NCBI GenBank assembly: GCA_035651755.1
Contig: DASRFA010000060.1
Location: forward strand, 248,001 to 312,000
Length of the DNA stretch: 64,000 nt
From: DASRFA01 sp035651755
GTDB taxonomy: Bacteria; Desulfobacterota; Binatia; UBA12015
Reading direction: 5' to 3'
Position 1 is the stretch's first letter; each line of letters begins with the position of its first letter. Below the pieces are notes generated by a model. That model was not told where the DNA came from and made no database searches. It worked only from the letters and a program-made list of their open reading frames with translations. Shown here in pieces: positions 24,666-32,443 of this stretch. The position numbers and the translations under genes were made by a program.

Positions 24666-25967
24666 CTATCCTTCCGTGCGCGACCGCTCGTAAGCGGCCG
24701 CGAGCTCGCTCCGGTGCTCCGGCGCCGCGATCGCGATCAGCTCCGCGGCCCGCCGCTCGAGGTCGCGGCCGAAGAGACGGGCGACGCCGTGCTCGGTCAC
24801 GACCACGTCGACCGCGACGCGCGGCACGGTCACCGGCGTCCCTGCCGCCAGCCGTGCCACGATGCGCGATCGGCCGCGCGCCGTCGAGCGGAGCGCGATC
24901 ACCGAGATCCCGCCCGCCGAGCAGCGCGCCGCCTCCACGAAGTCGAGGCTGCCGCCGACGCCGCTCACCTGCCGACCGTCGATCGCCTCGCCGTTCACCT
25001 GCCCCGCGAGGTCGACCTCGATCGCCGAGTTGATCGACGCGAAGCGCTCGAGCCGGGCGATCGTCGGCACGTCGTGCACGACGGTCGTCGGCTGCAGCGC
25101 GACGCGCGGATCGCGCGCCGCGCGCTCGTAGGTCGAGACCGAGGCGGCGATCTCCCCCGTCACGACGCGCGTCGCCTCGCCGGTCGCGTCCAGGAACGGC
25201 GCGAGGCCGTCGCTCAGCATCCCGGAGTGGAGCTTCACTCCCGGAACGTCCGAAAGCCGCGCGAGGATCGCATCGGGGATGGCGCCGACGCCGAGCTGCA
25301 CCCACGGGGCTTCGGGCAGGACGCCGAGCACCCGATCGACGATCGCGCGGTCGACGTCGTCGGGCTCGGCGCCGGCCAGGGTGCAGAGGGGGGCGGTGGC
25401 GTCGACCACGACGTCGACGTCGCTCGCGTCGACCTCGGTCGCTCCCGCGGTCCGCGGCATGTCGGGGTGGACCTCCGCGATCACGAGCCGAGCCGCGGCG
25501 ATCACCGCGGGAAAGATCGAGCACGAGATGCCGAGGTTCAAGCGGCCGCGCTCGGCGGGCGCGCACTGCACGATCGCGACGTCCGCCGCGAGCGGCCCGC
25601 CCGGCCCGAACGCGCGCGGGATGTCGCGGAAGCGAAGCGGCAAGAACCCGATCCTCCCGGCGCGCATCGCGTCCCGGATGCGCGGGCCCACCTGCCACGT
25701 GGTGTAGGCCCAGCCCCGCTCCGCCGCTCCGCCCTCCGCGGCGGCGGCGCGGCGGCCGCCGCCGCGGTCGGGCCCGAGGAACGCGTAGTCGCCGAAGTGG
25801 AGGCCGCCGTACAGCATCGCCGGATCGCCGGCCGGACCGCGCCAGCGCGCGATCGCCTCGAAGAGCGAGCGCGGCTCCACGCACCCGTGCGGGACGACCA
25901 CGCGCGCGCCGGCGGAAATGCGCGCGATCGCTTCGTCGGCGCGCAGGCGCTCCGGACTGCCGCTCAC
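24666..25967 (-). CDS. Acetyl-CoA hydrolase/transferase family protein (4-hydroxybutyrate CoA-transferase-like)
   Basis: 433 residues. Two-domain class I CoA-transferase with the catalytic-Glu region FASINSAIEVDLAGQVNGE and the downstream GVGGSLDFVEAARCSAGG glycine loop; near the end VVTEHGVARLFGRDLERRAAELIAIAAPEHR is typical. It exchanges CoA between a short acyl-CoA and a free acid. Paired with the crotonase-fold gene just downstream. A gene for gloB follows the same direction upstream, but with a 49-bp gap. Confidence 0.88.
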   Translation of the reverse strand: MSGSPERLRADEAIARISAGARVVVPHGCVEPRSLFEAIARWRGPAGDPAMLYGGLHFGDYAFLGPDRGGGRRAAAAEGGAAERGWAYTTWQVGPRIRDAMRAGRIGFLPLRFRDIPRAFGPGGPLAADVAIVQCAPAERGRLNLGISCSIFPAVIAAARLVIAEVHPDMPRTAGATEVDASDVDVVVDATAPLCTLAGAEPDDVDRAIVDRVLGVLPEAPWVQLGVGAIPDAILARLSDVPGVKLHSGMLSDGLAPFLDATGEATRVVTGEIAASVSTYERAARDPRVALQPTTVVHDVPTIARLERFASINSAIEVDLAGQVNGEAIDGRQVSGVGGSLDFVEAARCSAGGISVIALRSTARGRSRIVARLAAGTPVTVPRVAVDVVVTEHGVARLFGRDLERRAAELIAIAAPEHRSELAAAYERSRTEG

Positions 25968-26016
25968 CGCGCGATCCGCGGGTGACGGCGCGCGGCGGGG
26001 GACGCGGCCGCGGCGC

Positions 26017-26790
26017 TCAGAAGCTGTCCTTCAGCTTGCGGGTGTAGGCGAAGATCCTCACGTCGTCCTCGCCCGCGTCCGGGAAGTGCGCCCGGATGGT
26101 CTGTCGCAGCTCGGAGCTCGCGGTGCGGAGGAATGGGTTCGTCGCGCGCTCGGACGCGATCGTGGTCGGGATGGTGGGCTGCCCTTCGCTGCGCCGGGAG
26201 CGCGCCCACGCGAGCTTGTCGGCGATCGCGCGATTTCCCGGCTCGAGCGTGGCAGCGAACTCGAGGTTCCGCACCGTGTACTCGTGGCCGCAGTACACCT
26301 TCGTGTCGTCGGGCAGCGCGGTGAGAGCGCGGAGGGAGCTCATCATCTGCTCCGGGTTGCCCTCGAAGAGGCGCCCGCATCCGGCGGCGAAGAGCGTGTC
26401 GCCCGTGAACACCGTACGCGCGCGCGGGAAGTGGTACGCGATGTGCCCGCTCGTGTGGGCGGGAATGAAGATCACGCCGCCCGAGAGGCGACCGACCCGG
26501 ACCGTGTCGCCCGGTCGGACGCCGTCGGTCAGCGCCGGGATCCGGCCGGCATCGTCGGCGTTCCCGTACACGCGCACCGAGCCGCGACGCGCGATCTCCT
26601 CGTTGCCGCCGACGTGGTCCCAGTGGTGGTGCGTCGCGAGCACGGCGACGACGCGGACGCCTTCCGCGCGCGCGGCGTCGAGCACCGGGTCGACCTCCGC
26701 GCAATCGACGACGGCGGCGACACGCTCGTCCTCGTCGATGACGAGATAGCTGTAGTTGTCCTGCAGGACCGGAACCGGGACGACTCGCAC
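26017..26790 (-). CDS. gloB: Hydroxyacylglutathione hydrolase (glyoxalase II)
   Basis: 257 residues. Metallo-beta-lactamase fold with the dinuclear metal motif THHHWDHVGGN, further His in HTSGHIAYH, Asp in FTGDTLFAAGCGR and CGHEYTVRNLEFA, and the C-terminal glyoxalase II domain (KFRTASSE-like PFLRTASSELR). It hydrolyses S-lactoylglutathione in methylglyoxal detoxification, so glutathione or a related thiol is implied. Full length. Confidence 0.92.
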   Translation of the reverse strand: MRVVPVPVLQDNYSYLVIDEDERVAAVVDCAEVDPVLDAARAEGVRVVAVLATHHHWDHVGGNEEIARRGSVRVYGNADDAGRIPALTDGVRPGDTVRVGRLSGGVIFIPAHTSGHIAYHFPRARTVFTGDTLFAAGCGRLFEGNPEQMMSSLRALTALPDDTKVYCGHEYTVRNLEFAATLEPGNRAIADKLAWARSRRSEGQPTIPTTIASERATNPFLRTASSELRQTIRAHFPDAGEDDVRIFAYTRKLKDSF

Positions 26791-26818
26791 TCTTGCACTC
26801 CTTGCCGGCGGACGGTGC

Positions 26819-27985
26819 TCACGCGGGCTCGAGACCGACCAGCACGCCGGCGTGCTGATGGAACCGGTTCCGGCCGCCGAGCGGCGCGAACCCCGCGCTA
26901 CACGTCAGGCCCGCCAGCGGCCGCTCCCCCAGCCGGCGGCGCAGGTACGCGCTCTCGAGCTCCGCGATTCCGTAGAACGACTCTCCTCGATCGAGACCGT
27001 TGAAGTACAACGCGCCCGCGAGGTCCGCACCCGCGGACACCAGGCGCGCCACGCCGTCGTCGAGAGCCTCGCGCGCGACCTGCGCGTCGCGCACCGCGAT
27101 CGCGAGGCGCATGCCCGCCATGACCTCGTCTCCGACGAGAAGCGCTCCCGTCCGTGCGTCCCCCCCGACGAAGGGGCGCAGCACGTACGGCGGCGCGATC
27201 TCGCCGGCCTCGACGGGCGCTGCGACCGCGGCGAGCGTCGAGCGCAGCGCCGTGCGCAGGTCGTCGCGCAGCGACTCGGGGAGGCGCGCGAGGAATGCGC
27301 CCAGCGCGGGCTCGCCGTCGAGCGCGAGGACGCGGTTGCCTTGGGCGCTGGTGATCGTCCACCAGTCGCCGAAGATCGCGCACGACGACGCGACCGCGGT
27401 GCGAAGCCGGACGCCGCCGAGCGCGAGGCCCGCGACCGCGTTGCTCGCGCTCGCGCCGCGGCCGACGACCGTCGTCAAGCCGAGCGAGCCGTCCTCGGTC
27501 GCGCCGCCGCCGACGAGCGCGACGTCCGGCGCCACCGCCGCGATCCCCGCGATGAGCTCGTCGGGCGCGACGTTGTAGCTGTCCGCGAGCAGAACGATGC
27601 TCCGGGGCTCGCTCGCGATCTCGCGCGCGACCCTCCCGACGTCGCGCCCGGTCTCCTCGGCGCGACCGCGGAGCGACGGGAGGAAGAAGCGCCGCGCCTC
27701 GAGGTCGCCGGCGAGCGCGAGCGCCGCGACGCCGGGGCCGGCCTCGATGTCCGCGTCCGCGCCGACCACTGCCGAGGCGCTGCAGCCGACCACGTGCTCG
27801 GCGCCGGTCGCCGCCGCGAGCGCGCGCTCGATGCGTCCGTAGCCCGGCCCGTGGTGCGGGGTGGCGAAGAAGATGACGGCCCGGGCGGGCGCCCCGCCGA
27901 GCCGGTCCGCGACGCTCCGGGCGAGCGCGTCGGCGGTCGCGTCACCGGGCCCGCCGCGCGAGGAAGCGCTCGCCAGGCGCAACAT
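26819..27985 (-). CDS. FIST N/C-domain signal-sensing protein
   Basis: 388 residues from the ATG at 27985. The N-terminal FIST domain has VIFFATPHHGPGYGRIERALAAATGAEHVVGCSASAV, and the C-terminal FIST_C part ends with the GLTCSAGFAPLGGRNRFHQHAGVLVGLEP motif shared by the family. FIST domains are thought to bind small ligands such as amino acids and are often fused to kinases or chemotaxis modules. Here it stands alone with no histidine kinase nearby. It is cytoplasmic, and no obvious ribosome site precedes the start. Confidence 0.85.
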   Translation of the reverse strand: MLRLASASSRGGPGDATADALARSVADRLGGAPARAVIFFATPHHGPGYGRIERALAAATGAEHVVGCSASAVVGADADIEAGPGVAALALAGDLEARRFFLPSLRGRAEETGRDVGRVAREIASEPRSIVLLADSYNVAPDELIAGIAAVAPDVALVGGGATEDGSLGLTTVVGRGASASNAVAGLALGGVRLRTAVASSCAIFGDWWTITSAQGNRVLALDGEPALGAFLARLPESLRDDLRTALRSTLAAVAAPVEAGEIAPPYVLRPFVGGDARTGALLVGDEVMAGMRLAIAVRDAQVAREALDDGVARLVSAGADLAGALYFNGLDRGESFYGIAELESAYLRRRLGERPLAGLTCSAGFAPLGGRNRFHQHAGVLVGLEPA

Positions 27986-28145
27986 GAAGGGAGATTGCAC
28001 TCCACTCCGGATCGCGGCAACCTCCCCACCAGCGCGCATGACCTTGCACGGATGCACGATGGAGCGTTTTCGCCGAGGGCCGAGCCGGAATTCGGCCCGT
28101 CCCGGCGACGTCGCCGGGGCACGTCCCTTGCGGCTGGCGGAGGCG

Positions 28146-28658
28146 ATGCGGCGGAGCTTCCATCGTCCTCGGGGGGTCGTGCGCCTGGTGCTCGCGGGCG
28201 CCCTGGCGGCCGCCTGCGTGGTGGCGACCGATGGACCGGCCGTGGCGGGAAAAAGGCGGCTCAGGCCGCCGCCCGACGTGACGCTCCACCCCGATCGCGG
28301 GATGCCGTTCGGGCGCTTCTCGAAGACGACGCACGACCAGCGCGTGTTCAAGCCGCTCAACCAGGGGACGCGCCTCCCGGTCATGGATCCGGCGATCGAC
28401 CCCTACAACCTCGGCACCAGGGGCGGCGTCTACGATCCACAAACCGGACAGATCCGCGGCTCGCTCGTGGACACGGCGACCGACCTACGCCGGGCGCAGG
28501 AGGGGATCCGGCGCGCCGAGCAGGCCGAGGCGGCGGCCCGGCGGAGCATCGTCCCGCCGATCGTCCCGGCGCGGCGGGTCGCGCCGATCGTCCCGCACGC
28601 GAAGCCGTCGTCGCGGGTGGCGCCGCCGTCGACGTCCGCGAAGCTCGACGCGTACTGA
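28146..28658 (+). CDS. Secreted protein of unknown function
   Basis: 170 residues from ATG 28146, which places a signal peptide at the N terminus (RRSFHRPRGVVRLVLAGALAAACVVA, likely cut near AVAG). The mature part is basic and Pro-rich, with PYNLGTRGGVYDPQTGQIRGSLVDTATDLR, a short helix with Arg/Ala/Glu, and a disordered tail with repeated PPIVPARR/APIVPHA units. No catalytic motif is seen. Divergent from the FIST gene. Confidence 0.65.
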   Translation: MRRSFHRPRGVVRLVLAGALAAACVVATDGPAVAGKRRLRPPPDVTLHPDRGMPFGRFSKTTHDQRVFKPLNQGTRLPVMDPAIDPYNLGTRGGVYDPQTGQIRGSLVDTATDLRRAQEGIRRAEQAEAAARRSIVPPIVPARRVAPIVPHAKPSSRVAPPSTSAKLDAY

Positions 28659-28734
28659 GTCATCGGACGGGCGGATCGCGTCCCTCGTTGAACCGACTCC
28701 CCGGTCGGCTACGCTCCCCGCCGGAGAAACGGCC

Positions 28735-29805
28735 GTGACTCAGGTGCCACTCGACCGCTGGCTGCCGCTTCGCGACCGCGGCGTGCACATCGACTTCCCG
28801 TTCTTCCTCGCGCCGATGGTCGGGCTCTCGCACACGGCGCTGCGGCAGACGGTCGCGGCCTACCTTCCGGCGGGCGCGCGCACGCTCCTCTTCACGGAGA
28901 TGTTGTCGTCGCGCCGGCTCCCTGCCGAGCGCATCGGCGATCGCCCCGAGACGCGGCGGGACGTGAGCGAGCCCGCGCTCGTGCCGCAGCTCCTCGCGAA
29001 CGAGGAGAGCTTCATCGCGGCGTCGCTTGCCAAGCTCGCCGCGCTCTCACCCGCCGCGGTCGACATCAACATGGGATGCCCGGTCTCGAAGGCTCTCAAG
29101 CACAACTGGGGCGTCGCTCTGATGGGCGATCCGGCGTACGCGGAGTCGGTCGTCCGCATGACGGTCCGCCACTCGCCGTGGCCGGTCTCCGTGAAGCTCC
29201 GCACCGGCCTCGACGACGATCCCGATTACCTCGTCGACTTCGCGCGCATGCTGGAAGGCGCGGGCGCGGCCTGGATCACGCTCCACCCGCGCATCGCCGC
29301 GCAGCAGCGCCGCGGGCGCGCGCGCTGGCAATACATCGCGCGCGTCCGCGACGCAGTCGCGATCCCGGTCGTCGGCAACGGCGACGTCCAGACCGCCGGC
29401 GACGCGCTCGCGATGCTCGCCGAGACCGGATGCGACGGGGTCATGATCGGGCGCGCTGCCGCGGCCCGCCCGTGGATCTTCTGGCAGATCGGGGAGTCGC
29501 TCGGCCTACGGGCGCCGCTCCGTCGCGCCGCCGAGCGCGCGCCGCGCGCCGGCTACGCCGAAGGCGGCGAGTTCGCGCGCTCGCTCGCGACGTTCATCGA
29601 CGCGGCGGAGCGGTCGTTCCGGCTGCCCGACGCTCTGAAGCGCCTCGGCTTCTTCACGCACTGGGGCGCGCGCTGGCTCGACTTCGGCCACGAGCTCTGG
29701 CGCAAGGTCGCCGCGGCTCCCGAGCTGGACGGGGCGCGACGGGTCGCTGCGGAATTCTTCGCGAGCCCGCAGCGGATGTGCGAGCGAACCGCCCTGGCGA
29801 GCTGA
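28735..29805 (+). CDS. dus: tRNA-dihydrouridine synthase
   Basis: 356 residues from GTG 28735 (GGAGAAAC site). TIM-barrel Dus with FFLAPMVGLSHTALRQ, the catalytic Cys in INMGCPVSKALKHNWGVALMGDP, FMN-binding VSVKLRTGLDDD, the His-rich ITLHPRI and IPVVGNGDV, and GVMIGRAAAARPWIFWQI. It reduces uridines in tRNA D-loops using FMN and NADPH. The exact subgroup (DusA, B or C) is not certain; the motif spacing is nearest DusB. Confidence 0.9.
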   Translation: MTQVPLDRWLPLRDRGVHIDFPFFLAPMVGLSHTALRQTVAAYLPAGARTLLFTEMLSSRRLPAERIGDRPETRRDVSEPALVPQLLANEESFIAASLAKLAALSPAAVDINMGCPVSKALKHNWGVALMGDPAYAESVVRMTVRHSPWPVSVKLRTGLDDDPDYLVDFARMLEGAGAAWITLHPRIAAQQRRGRARWQYIARVRDAVAIPVVGNGDVQTAGDALAMLAETGCDGVMIGRAAAARPWIFWQIGESLGLRAPLRRAAERAPRAGYAEGGEFARSLATFIDAAERSFRLPDALKRLGFFTHWGARWLDFGHELWRKVAAAPELDGARRVAAEFFASPQRMCERTALAS

Positions 29806-29835
29806 GAAGCCGTCTTTCGGCAGCGCGGCCGTCGA

Positions 29836-32415
29836 TCAATCGCCGCTGCCGCCGCTGCCGCCGTCGCCGCCGTTGCCGTCCTCGTCGTCGCCGGCGTCCG
29901 AGCCGTTCTCGGCCACGCCGTCTCCGGCTTCGGCCCCGTCGCTCGCGCCGTTCGTCGCATCGGCCGCCGCGCTCGCGGGACGCGCGGCGCCGTTCCGGTC
30001 GTCGCTCTCCACGACGCGCGCGAGGCTGACGACGCGCTCGCCCTCGTCCACGTCGAGCAGCTTGACGCCCTGGGTGTTGCGACCGATGACGCGGATGTCG
30101 CTCACGCGGAGGCGGATGAGGCGCCCGCGATCGGTCACGAGCATGACCTCGTCGTCCTCGCCGACCTGGACGACGCCGACGACCGCGCCGGTGCGCTCGG
30201 TCACCTTCATGGTGATGATGCCTTTCCCGCCGCGCGTCTGGAGGCGGTACTCCTCGAGGTCGCTCCGCTTGCCCTGACCCTTCTCGGAAACCGAGAGGAT
30301 CGTGGCGCCCGGCGAGAGGATGTCGACGCTCACGACCTCGTCGCCCTCGTCGAGGTTGATGCCGCGGACGCCGCCGGCGCCGCGGCCCATCGCGCGCACG
30401 TCGCCTTCCCGGAAGCGGATCGCCTGGCCGTTCCGGGTCGAGAGCAGGACCTCCTGGTCCTTTTCGAGGAGGCGGACGCCGATGAGCTCGTCCCCCTCGT
30501 CGAGGCCGATCGCGATGATGCCGGCGGCGCGCCGGGTCGCGTAGGCCATCAGCTCCGTCTTCTTCACGACGCCCTTCCGGGTCGCGAAGAGGACGTAGTG
30601 GCCCGGCTCCCACGCGGCGACGGGCAGGAAGGCCTTGATCTTCTCCTCGGGCCCGAGATGCAGGAGGTTCACGATCGCCTTCCCGCGCGCCGCGCGGCTC
30701 CCGGTCGGGATCTCGTGGACCTTCCGCCAGTGCACGCGGCCCTTCGACGTGAAGAAGAGGATCGAGTCGTGGGTCGACGCGACGAAGAGGTTCTCGATGA
30801 AATCTTCGTCGCGCGCCGTCGCGCCCAGCTTGCCGCGGCCGCCGCGCCGCTGCGCGCGGTACTCGGACGCCGGGATGCGCTTGGTGTAGCCGGCGTGCGA
30901 GACCGTGACCACCATGTCCTCGCGCGCGATCAGGTCCTCGATCGAGAGGTCGTCGGTCGGCTCGACGATCGCCGTGCGGCGAGCATCGCCGTACTGCTCC
31001 TTCATCTGGCGCAGCTCGTCGCGGATGATCGCGTCGATCTCGGAGGGGTTCGCGAGGATGTGCTTCAGCTTCGCGATCAGCTCGCTGACCTCGCGGTGCT
31101 CCTCGAGGATCTTGTCGCGCTCGAGGTTCGTGAGGCGCTGGAGCCGCATGTCGAGGATCGCCTGGGCCTGGATCTCCGACAGCGCGAAGCTCGACATGAG
31201 CCCGGTGCGGGCGTCGGCCGGGCTCGCGGCGGCGCGGATGAGCGCGATCACGGCGTCGAGGTTGTCGAGCGCGATCTTGAGCCCGTCGAGGACGTGGAGG
31301 CGTTCCTCGGCCTTCCGGAGGTCGAAGATGGTGCGGCGCGTGACGACCTCGCGCCGGTGGTCGAGGAAGACGACCAGCGCGTCGCGCAGGGTGAGGAGCT
31401 TCGGCCGTCCCTCGACGATCGCGAGCAGGTTCACGCCGAACGACTCCTGCATCGGCGTGAGCTTGTAGAGCTGGTTCAAGACGACCTGCGCCACCGCGTC
31501 CTTCTTGAGCTCGATCACGATCCGCATGCCGGTGCGGTCGGACTCGTCGCGGAGATCGGAGATGCCGTCGATCTTCTTGTCGTTCACGAGCTCCGCGATC
31601 CGCTCGATCAACCGGGCCTTGTTGACCTGGTACGGGATCGCGTCGACGACGATCGTCTCGCGGCCGGTGCGCGCGTCCTCTTCGATCTCGGCGCTCGCGC
31701 GCATCTGGAGGATGCCGCGGCCGGTCGTGTAGGCCTCGCGGATCGGAGCGCGACCGCAGATGAACGCGCCGGTCGGGAAGTCGGGGCCGGGGATGAACTC
31801 CATGAGCTGGACGGAGTCGAGCGCCGGGTTCGCGAGCAGCGCGATGCAGCCGTCGACGAGCTCGCCGAGGTTGTGCGGCGGGACGTTCGTCGCCATCCCG
31901 ACCGCGATGCCGGACGCGCCATTCAGGAGGAGGTTCGGGATCTTCGCCGGCAGGACGGACGGCTCGCGCTCGCTGTCGTCGTAGTTCGGGACGAAGTCGA
32001 CCGTCTCGCGATCGATGTCCGCGAGGAGCTCGCTCGCGATGCGCGCGAGGCGGATCTCGGTGTACCGCATCGCGGCCGGCGCATCGCCGTCGACGGAGCC
32101 GAAATTTCCCTGGCCGTCGACGAGCGGGTAGCGCATCGAGAAGTCCTGGGCGAGGCGGACGATCGTGTCGTAGACGGCGGCGTCGCCGTGCGGGTGATAC
32201 TTGCCGATCACGTCGCCGACGATGCGCGCGGACTTCTTGTAGGGCCGATTCCAGTCGACCCCGAGCTCGTTCATCGCGTAGAGCACCCGGTGGTGGACGG
32301 GCTTCAGCCCGTCGCGAGCGTCCGGCAGCGCGCGGCCGATGATGACGCTCATCGCGTAGTCCATGTAGGACTGACGCATCTCGTCTTCGATGCTGATCGG
32401 AACCCGCTGCGTCAT
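29836..32415 (-). CDS. gyrA: DNA gyrase subunit A
   Basis: 859 residues. The catalytic Tyr is at 118 (AAMRYTEIRL). The quinolone-determining region reads YHPHGDAAVYDTIVR, with Ala79 where E. coli has Ser83 and Asp83 where it has Asp87. The C-terminal beta-pinwheel carries the GyrA-box QRRGGRG that wraps DNA. The last 45 residues are an acidic Asp/Gly/Asn tail. It supercoils DNA with GyrB, whose gene lies 28 bp upstream in the same direction. Confidence 0.97.
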   Translation of the reverse strand: MTQRVPISIEDEMRQSYMDYAMSVIIGRALPDARDGLKPVHHRVLYAMNELGVDWNRPYKKSARIVGDVIGKYHPHGDAAVYDTIVRLAQDFSMRYPLVDGQGNFGSVDGDAPAAMRYTEIRLARIASELLADIDRETVDFVPNYDDSEREPSVLPAKIPNLLLNGASGIAVGMATNVPPHNLGELVDGCIALLANPALDSVQLMEFIPGPDFPTGAFICGRAPIREAYTTGRGILQMRASAEIEEDARTGRETIVVDAIPYQVNKARLIERIAELVNDKKIDGISDLRDESDRTGMRIVIELKKDAVAQVVLNQLYKLTPMQESFGVNLLAIVEGRPKLLTLRDALVVFLDHRREVVTRRTIFDLRKAEERLHVLDGLKIALDNLDAVIALIRAAASPADARTGLMSSFALSEIQAQAILDMRLQRLTNLERDKILEEHREVSELIAKLKHILANPSEIDAIIRDELRQMKEQYGDARRTAIVEPTDDLSIEDLIAREDMVVTVSHAGYTKRIPASEYRAQRRGGRGKLGATARDEDFIENLFVASTHDSILFFTSKGRVHWRKVHEIPTGSRAARGKAIVNLLHLGPEEKIKAFLPVAAWEPGHYVLFATRKGVVKKTELMAYATRRAAGIIAIGLDEGDELIGVRLLEKDQEVLLSTRNGQAIRFREGDVRAMGRGAGGVRGINLDEGDEVVSVDILSPGATILSVSEKGQGKRSDLEEYRLQTRGGKGIITMKVTERTGAVVGVVQVGEDDEVMLVTDRGRLIRLRVSDIRVIGRNTQGVKLLDVDEGERVVSLARVVESDDRNGAARPASAAADATNGASDGAEAGDGVAENGSDAGDDEDGNGGDGGSGGSGD

Positions 32416-32443
32416 GTGACCGGCCTTCGCGCGCCCACGCGCC

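Noticed and set aside
29806..29835. Terminator between dus and gyrA
   Set aside because: The 30-bp gap has no stable stem with a T-run; convergent ends overlap closely.
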